Shown: positions 1 to 5,253 of the stretch, in pieces
How positions within the stretch are numbered: position 1 is the first letter of the stretch
Layout: every line of letters begins with the position of its first letter
DNA from: Candidatus Rokuibacteriota bacterium
GTDB lineage: Bacteria; Methylomirabilota; Methylomirabilia; Rokubacteriales; CSP1-6
Assembly (NCBI GenBank): GCA_003220195.1
Contig: QHRT01000538.1
Span: 247-6,604 of the forward strand
Reading direction: 5' to 3'
DNA: 6,358 nt
Notes under the pieces: generated by a model
What the model was told of the DNA's origin: nothing
The model's database searches: none
Seen by the model: the letters and a program-made list of their open reading frames with translations, nothing else
Program-made: the position numbers and the translations under genes

Positions 1-1
1 G

Positions 2-220
2 CTGTTCAACTGGTATCGGCCGAAGCTGATTGCCTGTTCCGACCGGCAGGTGGGCGCGCGGCTCGGCGAGGTAACGCATCTCGTGAGGCCGATGTCATCC
101 CTGTTCGCGCCCCGGGTGGTCTCGCGCGTCCTGGTCGCGGCGATGCGGCGGCGGATGAAGGCCACGGGACGGACGGACTCATCCGATGGCCTTCGACCGA
201 TGCCACCGGGCGCGGAATGA
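2..220 (+). CDS. C-terminal fragment of an unrecognised protein (5' end outside window)
   Basis: An open frame enters from the left edge and stops at TGA 218-220, giving 72 residues that begin LFNWYRPKLIACSDRQ. The first 50 or so codons end almost always in G or C, as in the recognised genes here, which supports real coding. The last dozen codons (tail SSDGLRPMPPGAE) lose that bias and look like a variable, unstructured end. The central part is basic with hydrophobic stretches (VRPMSSLFAPRVVSRVLVAAMRRR), compatible with an amphipathic or membrane-associated C-terminal helix. I do not recognise a family from this piece. It ends 122 bp before the alcohol dehydrogenase start, so it need not belong to that operon. 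Confidence 0.5.
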   Translation: MFNWYRPKLIACSDRQVGARLGEVTHLVRPMSSLFAPRVVSRVLVAAMRRRMKATGRTDSSDGLRPMPPGAE

Positions 221-281
221 TCGGGTGACGGCGCGTTGGCGGGGTGCGACGCTGACGGCTGCACGCGATCCGCGAATGGCC

Positions 282-287
282 CATAAT
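282..287 (+). promoter_or_regulatory. possible sigma70-type -10 element (CATAAT)
   Basis: CATAAT matches TATAAT at five of six positions and is a rare AT-rich hexamer in this GC-rich gap. It lies 55 bp before the dehydrogenase ATG, leaving a leader of about 45-50 nt. No convincing -35 hexamer is present at 16-18 bp spacing; a CTGACG at 252-257 is too far upstream. This is a weak candidate by position and composition only. The rest of the 221-342 gap shows no other structure. Confidence 0.3.
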
Positions 288-327
288 GAGCCCCTGCCGC
301 GAGCCGGGAGTTCGCGCGAGGACGCAC

Positions 328-335
328 GAAAGGAG
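328..335 (+). promoter_or_regulatory. strong Shine-Dalgarno (GAAAGGAG) fixing the dehydrogenase start at 343
   Basis: GAAAGGAG lies seven bases before ATG 343. It decides against the longer in-frame start at 286, which overlaps the -10 candidate, has no ribosome binding site and would add 19 residues (starting MSPCREPG) before the normal family N-terminus MKAAVF. Confidence 0.8.
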
Positions 336-342
336 TCATCCC

Positions 343-1455
343 ATGAAAGCTGCCGTCTTCCACGGGCCGAATCAGCCGCTCACGATCGAGCAGGTCGACA
401 TCGCGAAGCCGATCGACCGCGAAGTGCTCGTGCGCACCGTCGCGAGCGGCGTCTGCCATAGCGATCTGCACTTCGTCGACGGGTTCTATCCGTTCCCGGC
501 GCCCGCGATCCTCGGTCACGAAGCGGCCGGCATCGTGGAGGCGGTCGGCCCGAACGTGAAGGAGTTCAAGCCGGGCGATCACGTGATCGCGTGTCTCTCG
601 GTCTTCTGCGGGAACTGCTCGTACTGCCTGACCGGACGCACGCACCTCTGCCAGTCGCGGCCGGTCCGGCCCGCGAACGAGGCGCCGAAGCTCAGCTGGA
701 AGGGCGCGCCGGTCAACCAGTTCGCGAACCTCTCGGCGTATGCCGAGCAGATGCTGGTCCACGAGAACGCGCTCGTCCGCGTGCGGGACGACATGCCGCT
801 CGACCGCGGCGCCTTGATCGGCTGCGGCGTGACGACCGGCGTCGGCGCCGTGCTGAACACCGCGCGCGTGGAGCCCGGCGCGACCGTGGCCGTGTTCGGC
901 GCCGGAGGCGTCGGGCTCGCGGTGATCCAGGGCGCGCGCATCGCCGGCGCGAACATGATCATCGCGGTCGACGTGTTCGACGGGAAGCTGGCGACGGCGC
1001 AGGAGCTGGGCGCGACGCACACCGTGAATGCGTCCGCCGGCGATCCGGCGAAAGCGATCCGCGAGATGACGGGCGGCGGCGTCGAGTACTCGTTCGAAGC
1101 GATCGGCCTCAAGAAGGCCGCGGAGCAGGCGTTCGACTGTCTGAGACCAGGCGGCACCGCGACGATCATCGGCATGATCCCGGTCGGTCAGAAGGTCGAG
1201 CTCGAGGGCAGCATGTTCCTCCGCGAGAAGAAGATGCAGGGCTGCAGCATGGGCTCGAACCGGTTCAAGGTCGACATGCCGAAGTACGTCGAGTTCTATC
1301 TGCAAGGCCGGCTGCGGCTCGACGAGATGATCACGAAGAGGCGACGGCTCGAAGACGTCAACGACGCGTTCCGCGCCATGAAGGCGGGCGAGGTCGCGCG
1401 CACCGTTCTCATGTTCCCGACGCCGAGCCCTTCACGAAGTCGCTCGAGCGGATGA
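343..1455 (+). CDS. zinc-dependent alcohol dehydrogenase, class III-type (MDR superfamily)
   Basis: Predicted cytosolic enzyme of 370 residues, a normal length for the family, oxidising an alcohol to an aldehyde or the reverse with a nicotinamide cofactor. The N-terminal GroES-like catalytic domain carries the catalytic zinc ligands Cys38 (GVCHSD), His59-Glu60 (GHEAAG) and Cys161 (IGCGVTTG). The structural zinc lobe has four cysteines, 89, 92, 95 and 103. The Rossmann domain has the glycine motif GAGGVG at 186-191, and Asp210 at the end of the second strand, which favours NAD over NADP. The fold resembles formaldehyde/aryl-alcohol class III-like dehydrogenases, including factor-independent actinobacterial ones, but the substrate cannot be read from sequence. 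The family usually ends near RTVLMF (residues 353-358); here a 12-residue Ser/Arg/Pro tail follows, translated from DNA that leads into the next gene. The stop overlaps the methyltransferase start (ATGA, 1452-1455), so the two are probably translationally coupled. Confidence 0.93.
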   Translation: MKAAVFHGPNQPLTIEQVDIAKPIDREVLVRTVASGVCHSDLHFVDGFYPFPAPAILGHEAAGIVEAVGPNVKEFKPGDHVIACLSVFCGNCSYCLTGRTHLCQSRPVRPANEAPKLSWKGAPVNQFANLSAYAEQMLVHENALVRVRDDMPLDRGALIGCGVTTGVGAVLNTARVEPGATVAVFGAGGVGLAVIQGARIAGANMIIAVDVFDGKLATAQELGATHTVNASAGDPAKAIREMTGGGVEYSFEAIGLKKAAEQAFDCLRPGGTATIIGMIPVGQKVELEGSMFLREKKMQGCSMGSNRFKVDMPKYVEFYLQGRLRLDEMITKRRRLEDVNDAFRAMKAGEVARTVLMFPTPSPSRSRSSG

Positions 1456-2234
1456 ACCGGTTCCAGGAGCCGGATGCGCGCGCGATCATCGCGGATCTCG
1501 CGCTGCCCGCCGGCTCCGCGGGACTCGACGTCGGCTGCGGCGTCGGGCTCTTCGCGTTGTGGCTCGCCGAGGCCGTCGGGCCGAAGGGGCGCGTCGTCGG
1601 CATCGAGCCGTCCGCCGAGCGCGTCGAGGCGGCGCGCGCGCTGGTCGGCCGCACGCTGCCTTCCGGCCGTCTCGAATTCCGGGAAGGCGACGCGACGCGG
1701 CTCGACTTTCCGGACGCGACGTTCGACTGGATCTGGTGTGGCGACGTGCTGCACCACGTTCAAGAGACCGGCAAGGCGCTCGCCGAGTTCGCGCGGGTCG
1801 TGCGACCGGACGGGCGCATCGTCGTGAAAGAATCGCAGCTGCTTCACGGCGTGTTCCTCCCGGGCTATCCGGCGCTCGAACGGCGGCTGCGCCAGGCCGA
1901 GATGGAGTGGAGCCGACACGAGGGCGGCGAGTTCTCGTTCGAGGAGCGCCGGCAGCGAACGCCGGCGTCGTTGCGGGCGGCCGGACTGCGCGTGGAGAGC
2001 TTTCGCACGTACCTGCTCCAGCGTCAGGCCCCGCTGCCCGAGGCGACGCGCGACTACATCCAGCGCGTGGCCTTCGAGCGCAACTGGGGTCCGCGCCTGC
2101 GGGACCGCCTCACGGCGGAGGACTGGGAGCGACGCTCGGCGCTGTGCGACGTCGCGTCGCGCGAGTTCGTCCTGGACGATCCTGATTACTACTGTCTCTA
2201 TCCGATCAGCGTCGTGGTGGCGACAGTGCCGTGA
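1452..2234 (+). CDS. class I SAM-dependent methyltransferase (Methyltransf_11/UbiE-like)
   Basis: A 260-residue protein with the seven-strand Rossmann methyltransferase core in its first half. Motif I is LDVGCGVGL (25-33). Glu52 in GIEPS is the usual acidic residue that binds the SAM ribose. GDATRLDF (79-86) fits motif II, FDWIWCGDVLHHV (91-103) the next strand and helix, and RPDGRIVVKE (118-127) the post-III strand. Residues 130-260 form an acceptor-side region with many Arg and Glu residues, so substrate (small molecule, quinone, lipid or other) is not predictable. The start was chosen because ATG 1452 overlaps the preceding stop as ATGA; no separate ribosome binding site is obvious. Upstream in the same frame, the codons read plausible protein (EPFTKSLER), but there is no nearby in-frame ATG, GTG or TTG. 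The stop codon is also the first base triplet of a repeat unit. Confidence 0.9.
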   Translation: MNRFQEPDARAIIADLALPAGSAGLDVGCGVGLFALWLAEAVGPKGRVVGIEPSAERVEAARALVGRTLPSGRLEFREGDATRLDFPDATFDWIWCGDVLHHVQETGKALAEFARVVRPDGRIVVKESQLLHGVFLPGYPALERRLRQAEMEWSRHEGGEFSFEERRQRTPASLRAAGLRVESFRTYLLQRQAPLPEATRDYIQRVAFERNWGPRLRDRLTAEDWERRSALCDVASREFVLDDPDYYCLYPISVVVATVP

Positions 2235-2313
2235 ACAGTCGCCGAGGAGCGTCCCGGCTGCGCCGGGGCGCTTCCGAGCGTTGGGGAGTATGAGGGGCCA
2301 TGTCGAGGCGCCA
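2232..2313. repeat. repeat copy 1 (full, 82 nt)
   Basis: Begins on the TGA of the methyltransferase. It carries the long stem, with arms 2246-2258 and 2262-2274 around loop TGC: 13 pairs, two of them G-U type. In the second stem the right arm is GGCGCC (2307-2312), giving one G-G mismatch against GGGGCC (2294-2299). It differs from copy 3 at three positions near the left end (TGAACAGTCGCC against TGAACCGTCCTC), so it looks the most diverged copy. Confidence 0.8.
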
Positions 2314-2366
2314 TGAACCGTCCTCGAGGAGCGTTGGGGAGTATGAGGGGCCATGTCGAGGCCCCC
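2314..2366. repeat. repeat copy 2 (short, 53 nt, long hairpin missing)
   Basis: Identical to copy 3 for its first 20 bases (2314-2333 against 2367-2386) and then for 32 bases after the gap (2334-2365 against 2416-2447). The 29 nt corresponding to 2387-2415 are absent. In full copies this block ends with GAGCG and is preceded by GAGCG, so the short form fits loss by slippage or recombination between 5-bp direct repeats. It keeps a perfect 6-bp stem, GGGGCC (2347-2352) with GGCCCC (2360-2365), and the 10-bp palindrome TCCTCGAGGA (2321-2330). Confidence 0.8.
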
Positions 2367-2451
2367 TGAACCGTCCTCGAGGAGCGTCCCGGCTGCGCCG
2401 GGGCGCTTCCGAGCGTTGGGGAGTATGAGGGGCCATGTCGAGGCCCCTCAT
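2367..2451. repeat. repeat copy 3 (full, best-paired second hairpin)
   Basis: Full unit with the palindrome TCCTCGAGGA (2374-2383), the long stem (arms 2381-2393 and 2397-2409) and the most complete terminal stem of the three copies, where the right arm extends to GGCCCCTCAT. It ends six bases before the ribosome binding site of the racemase-like gene. Confidence 0.8.
2425..2451 (+). promoter_or_regulatory. 10-bp perfect hairpin just upstream of a ribosome binding site
   Basis: Left arm ATGAGGGGCC (2425-2434), loop ATGTCGA (2435-2441), right arm GGCCCCTCAT (2442-2451), with two possible G-U pairs outside. The Shine-Dalgarno GGAG (2457-2460) and ATG 2466 follow at once. No run of T follows, so a classic intrinsic terminator is not supported. 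It could protect an mRNA 5' end, cause partial termination or affect ribosome access; any such role is inferred from position. Confidence 0.45.
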
Positions 2452-2465
2452 GTAATGGAGAAGGC

Positions 2466-3551
2466 ATGAAGATCACGCACGCCACCACTCGCGTGCTCCG
2501 CACTCCTGCCGACAATCCGCTCGTCGTCGGCTTGCCCGCGCCGACCGACACGCGCGAGTTCGTCACGGTCGAGCTCGGCACCGACCAGGGCCTGGTCGGC
2601 ATCGGCCTCACGTTCTTCGGGGGAGCGTTAACGCCCGCGCTCAAGACGGCCGTCGACGGGCTCGCGGCGCTCGTCGTCGGCGACGACCCGACGCAGACCG
2701 AGGCCATCGTCGCGAAGCTGCGTCGCGCGGCGGGAAGCTCCGGCCCGGCCGGCATCTTCTCGCTGGCGCTGTCGGCCATCGACACGGCGTGCTGGGACCT
2801 CAAGGGGAAGGCGGTCGGGCAGTCGGTATGTGCACTGCTCGGCGGCCTGCGCGATCGCGCGATGACCTACGCGAGCGGCGCGCTCATGCGCCCGCATCCG
2901 GTGACGTATCTCGCCGAGGCCGGTCCGCGACTGATGGGCATGGGCTTTCGCCAGATGAAGATGCAGTGCGGCAGCGAGCCGACGGTGGCGGCGTCGGTGG
3001 AGCGAGTGCGCGTGATGCGCGAGGCGATCGGCCCCGACGTCGATCTGATGTGCGACATCAACCAGCTCTGGAGCGTGAACCACGCGATCGAGGTCGGACG
3101 CCGCATCGAGCCCTATCACCTCTTCTGGCTCGAGGACCCGACCGCGCACGACGACTTTGCGGGGCTCGCGCGGATCGCGGACGCGCTCACGACGCCGATC
3201 GCCGCCGGCGAGTATCACTACGGCATCGTGCCCTTCCGCCACATGCTCGAAGCGCGCTCGATCGACATCGTGATGATCGATCTCCTGCGCGTCGGCGGCA
3301 TCACGCAGTGGATGAAGGTCGCCGGCATGGCGGAAGCGTTCAACCTGCCGGTCGTGAGCCATCTGGTCCCGGAGATCCACGTCCATCTCGTCGCGGCGAT
3401 CCCGAACGGGCTCACGGTCGAGTACATGCCGTGGACGCTGCGCCTCTACGAGGAGACGCCGGCCATCGAGAACGGCCACCTGGTCGTGCCGTCGAAGCCG
3501 GGCCTGGGGCTCGCGTTCGATCAGTCCGCGATCAAACGCTATCAGGTCTGA
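2466..3551 (+). CDS. mandelate racemase/muconate lactonizing enzyme-like protein (enolase superfamily)
   Basis: A 361-residue, probably cytosolic and Mg-dependent enzyme, a normal length for the superfamily. Such enzymes remove the proton alpha to a carboxylate, leading to racemisation, dehydration of acid sugars or cycloisomerisation. The N-terminal capping domain (about 1-125) is followed by a TIM-like barrel. Metal ligands are Asp197 (CDINQ), Glu223 (WLEDP) and Glu249 (AAGEY). The mandelate racemase-subgroup His-Asp dyad is His299 (VSHLVPEI) and Asp272 (MIDLLRVGG), and Glu319 matches the general acid of that subgroup. The second-strand KxK motif reads Lys165-Met-Gln167, so the second lysine is missing, which argues against two-base racemisation and leaves a dehydratase or epimerase as better guesses. 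The start has GGAG (2457-2460) five bases before ATG. The gene lies directly after the repeat array and 46 bp before the membrane-protein gene. Substrate is not predictable. Confidence 0.9.
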   Translation: MKITHATTRVLRTPADNPLVVGLPAPTDTREFVTVELGTDQGLVGIGLTFFGGALTPALKTAVDGLAALVVGDDPTQTEAIVAKLRRAAGSSGPAGIFSLALSAIDTACWDLKGKAVGQSVCALLGGLRDRAMTYASGALMRPHPVTYLAEAGPRLMGMGFRQMKMQCGSEPTVAASVERVRVMREAIGPDVDLMCDINQLWSVNHAIEVGRRIEPYHLFWLEDPTAHDDFAGLARIADALTTPIAAGEYHYGIVPFRHMLEARSIDIVMIDLLRVGGITQWMKVAGMAEAFNLPVVSHLVPEIHVHLVAAIPNGLTVEYMPWTLRLYEETPAIENGHLVVPSKPGLGLAFDQSAIKRYQV

Positions 3552-3597
3552 CCCGAGCGGCATCGAAGGCCTTTCCGACGCACCGATAGGACTCGCG

Positions 3598-5220
3598 ATG
3601 CGCGTCGCGGCGGGTTGCCTCCTGGCCGGCGCCGCGATCCTCGGCGCCGCCCACATCGCCCTCCTGCCGCCCTGGGAGGGTTTCGACGAAGAAGCCCACT
3701 ATTCCTCCGTGCAGCAGATCGCCCACCGGCGAGAGGTCCCGGATCGAACCACCGCCCGGATCTCGCAGGTCGTCGTGGACTATGCGGGGTCGGCTCCGAT
3801 GCGCTACCCCGTCGAGCGTCGCGTGATCTGGCCTTTCACCTATCGTTCCTTCTTCGAGGCGACGGACGATGTGGTCGCTCGTGGCCGCCTGGCCGCCCAT
3901 GCCGCCCCTCCGGAGGCCAGAGGGTATGTTCCGAGCGCTCGCTGGAACTGGGAATCGCAGCATCCACCGCTGTATCACGCGGCTCTGGTGCCCGCACTCT
4001 TCGTGCTGCGCTCCGTGTCGTATCTCTTCGCCTGGCTTGCTCTCCTGATCGGCATCGGCGCGTGCGCCGGGACGTTTCCGCCACGAAATGGCGACACCAC
4101 CGATCGGAACTGGTCGATCCTCGGCATCGCCGCGTGGCCGGTGCTGTTCCCCGGCTGGTTCCCCGAGATGGCGAGGCTGGGAAACGATTCGCTCTGCGCG
4201 CTCGTGGCGGCGGCGGTCTGGTGGATGACCCGTCGCACGCTGCGCGAGGGCCCCACCCTCCGCCGGACGGCCGCCCTCGGCGTCGTCCTCGCGCTCGGAT
4301 GGCTGAGCAAAGCCCTGTTCGTCCCCATCACGGCCGGGCTCCTCGCCTTCTGGTTGGCGCGTGCGTGGCGGCACGGTGGTCTCCGCGCGGTCCTCGCGCT
4401 CGCGCCCCACGTCGGCGTCGCGGGCGCCGTCATCGCGGTGATCGCCGGCTGGTGGTACGTCGACCGCTGGCACCGCTACGGGGCGACCTTCGGGATGAAC
4501 GAGCTGGTCGCCCTGCAGGAGCGCGGCGGTCTCGTCGCGGGCCTGCACCAGCACTTCACGATCGGCGCGCTCGGCCGCTTCCTGGCCAGCTTCGTCAGCC
4601 GCTTCGCGTGGCCGGGGACCTGGTCACTGGCGCGACCCGAGTACGTCTCGCTGGTCCCTCTCGTCCTGCTCGTCGTCGTCGCGGCGGCAGCCTATCTCTG
4701 GGTCGTGCGCCGCTCGCGCGTGACGGAGCCCGAGTGGCTCCCGGTGTGGCTCGTCGCTCCGCTCGTTCTGGGATTTGGCCAGCACATGCTCGTGCGGATC
4801 GCGCTCACCGGAGAGGGCAGCGGCTTCGGCGGTTACTACCTGCACCTGCTCGTCGCGCCGCTCGGAGCCGCGCTGGGCTTCGCGATCAGCTTCTGCTGGC
4901 GTCGGAAGGCAACGCGAGCCCTGTGGATCGCCCTGTCGCTGTACTCGGTCGTCTTCGCGATCGCGATGTCCTGGGCGCAGGTGCTGCTCTTCGCCGGAAT
5001 CCTCTCGAGATCGGACGCGAGGTTCTACGCCGGGCCGGAACGGTGGCCGGCGCTCTTCGGCGTCCCCGAGGCATTGGGGCGTCTCGCCGTGATCGCGTTC
5101 CCCGCGATCGGCGCCGTCGCCTGGCTCGTCGGGGGCGCCCTCGCACTGGCGGGCCTTCTCGGCGCATACCGGACGGCGGCCGCGCTACCGCTCGACGACG
5201 CGCGCACCGTCGAGAACTGA
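3598..5220 (+). CDS. multi-pass membrane protein, GT-C-type glycosyltransferase-like (DUF2142/GT39-like)
   Basis: A 540-residue integral membrane protein. The first segment (about 3-22) is followed by an external-type loop with an acidic motif, PPWEGFDEEAHY (24-35; Asp30, Glu31, Glu32, His34). The loop ends in ESQHPPLYH (119-127), and NDSL occurs at 196-199. An early acidic pair after the first helix, then HPPLY and NDxL, recall lipid-phosphate-sugar dependent GT-C enzymes and DUF2142 proteins. Further hydrophobic segments lie near 138-158, 172-189, 198-210, 224-252, 265-287, 348-370, 381-400, 411-434, 440-468 and 494-523, so about 10-12 spans. By family analogy it would transfer a sugar from a polyprenyl-phosphate donor on the outer face of the inner membrane; the acceptor is unknown and no glycan genes adjoin it. 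AGGA (3588-3591) lies six bases before the ATG, 46 bp after the previous stop, so co-transcription is plausible. An unrelated polytopic membrane protein cannot be excluded. Confidence 0.8.
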   Translation: MRVAAGCLLAGAAILGAAHIALLPPWEGFDEEAHYSSVQQIAHRREVPDRTTARISQVVVDYAGSAPMRYPVERRVIWPFTYRSFFEATDDVVARGRLAAHAAPPEARGYVPSARWNWESQHPPLYHAALVPALFVLRSVSYLFAWLALLIGIGACAGTFPPRNGDTTDRNWSILGIAAWPVLFPGWFPEMARLGNDSLCALVAAAVWWMTRRTLREGPTLRRTAALGVVLALGWLSKALFVPITAGLLAFWLARAWRHGGLRAVLALAPHVGVAGAVIAVIAGWWYVDRWHRYGATFGMNELVALQERGGLVAGLHQHFTIGALGRFLASFVSRFAWPGTWSLARPEYVSLVPLVLLVVVAAAAYLWVVRRSRVTEPEWLPVWLVAPLVLGFGQHMLVRIALTGEGSGFGGYYLHLLVAPLGAALGFAISFCWRRKATRALWIALSLYSVVFAIAMSWAQVLLFAGILSRSDARFYAGPERWPALFGVPEALGRLAVIAFPAIGAVAWLVGGALALAGLLGAYRTAAALPLDDARTVEN

Positions 5221-5253
5221 TCGAGTGAGGGCGCTCCCGGAGGCCGAACGCGG

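Larger units (their letters stand above)
2232..2451. repeat. tandem array of three hairpin-forming intergenic repeats (REP/BIME-like)
   Basis: Three direct copies fill almost all of the 231-bp gap between the methyltransferase and the racemase-like gene. Full units are about 82-84 nt and start TGAAC[A/C]GTC. Copies 1 and 3 share 67 identical bases (2243-2309 and 2378-2444). Copy 2 is 53 nt because one 29-nt block is missing. Each full unit contains a 13-pair stem with a TGC loop, and every unit contains a second stem around the constant loop ATGTCGA. The near identity of copies, the palindromes, the non-coding location and unit lengths that are not multiples of three suggest a mobile or amplifying intergenic element such as REP/BIME or a MITE relative. 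No transposase, terminal inverted repeats longer than 3 bp or clear target duplication is seen. Family assignment is by analogy only. Confidence 0.85.

Noticed and set aside
286..342. Upstream start for the dehydrogenase at 286
   Set aside because: It overlaps the -10 candidate, has no ribosome binding site and adds residues unlike the family; ATG 343 has a strong GAAAGGAG.
591..1451. Long plus-strand open frame upstream of, and continuous with, the methyltransferase
   Set aside because: It runs inside the dehydrogenase gene in another frame and is Arg/Gly/Ala-rich, the usual shadow of a GC-rich gene. The methyltransferase homology begins near 1452.
1296..2354. 352-codon minus-strand open frame opposite the methyltransferase
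   Set aside because: It spans the end of one gene, all of the next and part of the repeats; composition is shadow-like and plus-strand catalytic motifs are clear.
2206..2451. Minus-strand reading frames across the repeats with recurring peptide MAPHTPQRS/HGPSYSPTL
   Set aside because: The repeated peptides are simply translations of the DNA repeats in rotating frames (units of 82 and 53 nt are not multiples of three). There is no ribosome binding site or sensible protein composition.
2232..2451. CRISPR array
   Set aside because: Only three units, 53-84 nt each, joined directly with no unique spacers and unequal lengths; no cas genes.
2628..3656. 342-codon minus-strand open frame opposite the racemase-like gene
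   Set aside because: Arg/His/Asp-rich composition with no domain motif; it mirrors the strongly supported plus-strand gene.
3532..4554. 340-codon minus-strand open frame opposite the membrane protein
   Set aside because: Polar, Arg/Glu/Asp-rich shadow of a hydrophobic plus-strand gene, with no recognisable motif.
5221..5253. Intrinsic terminator between the convergent genes
   Set aside because: The 33-bp gap has only a short CTCC/GGAG self-complement with a one-base loop and no T or A run, so a terminator is not supported.
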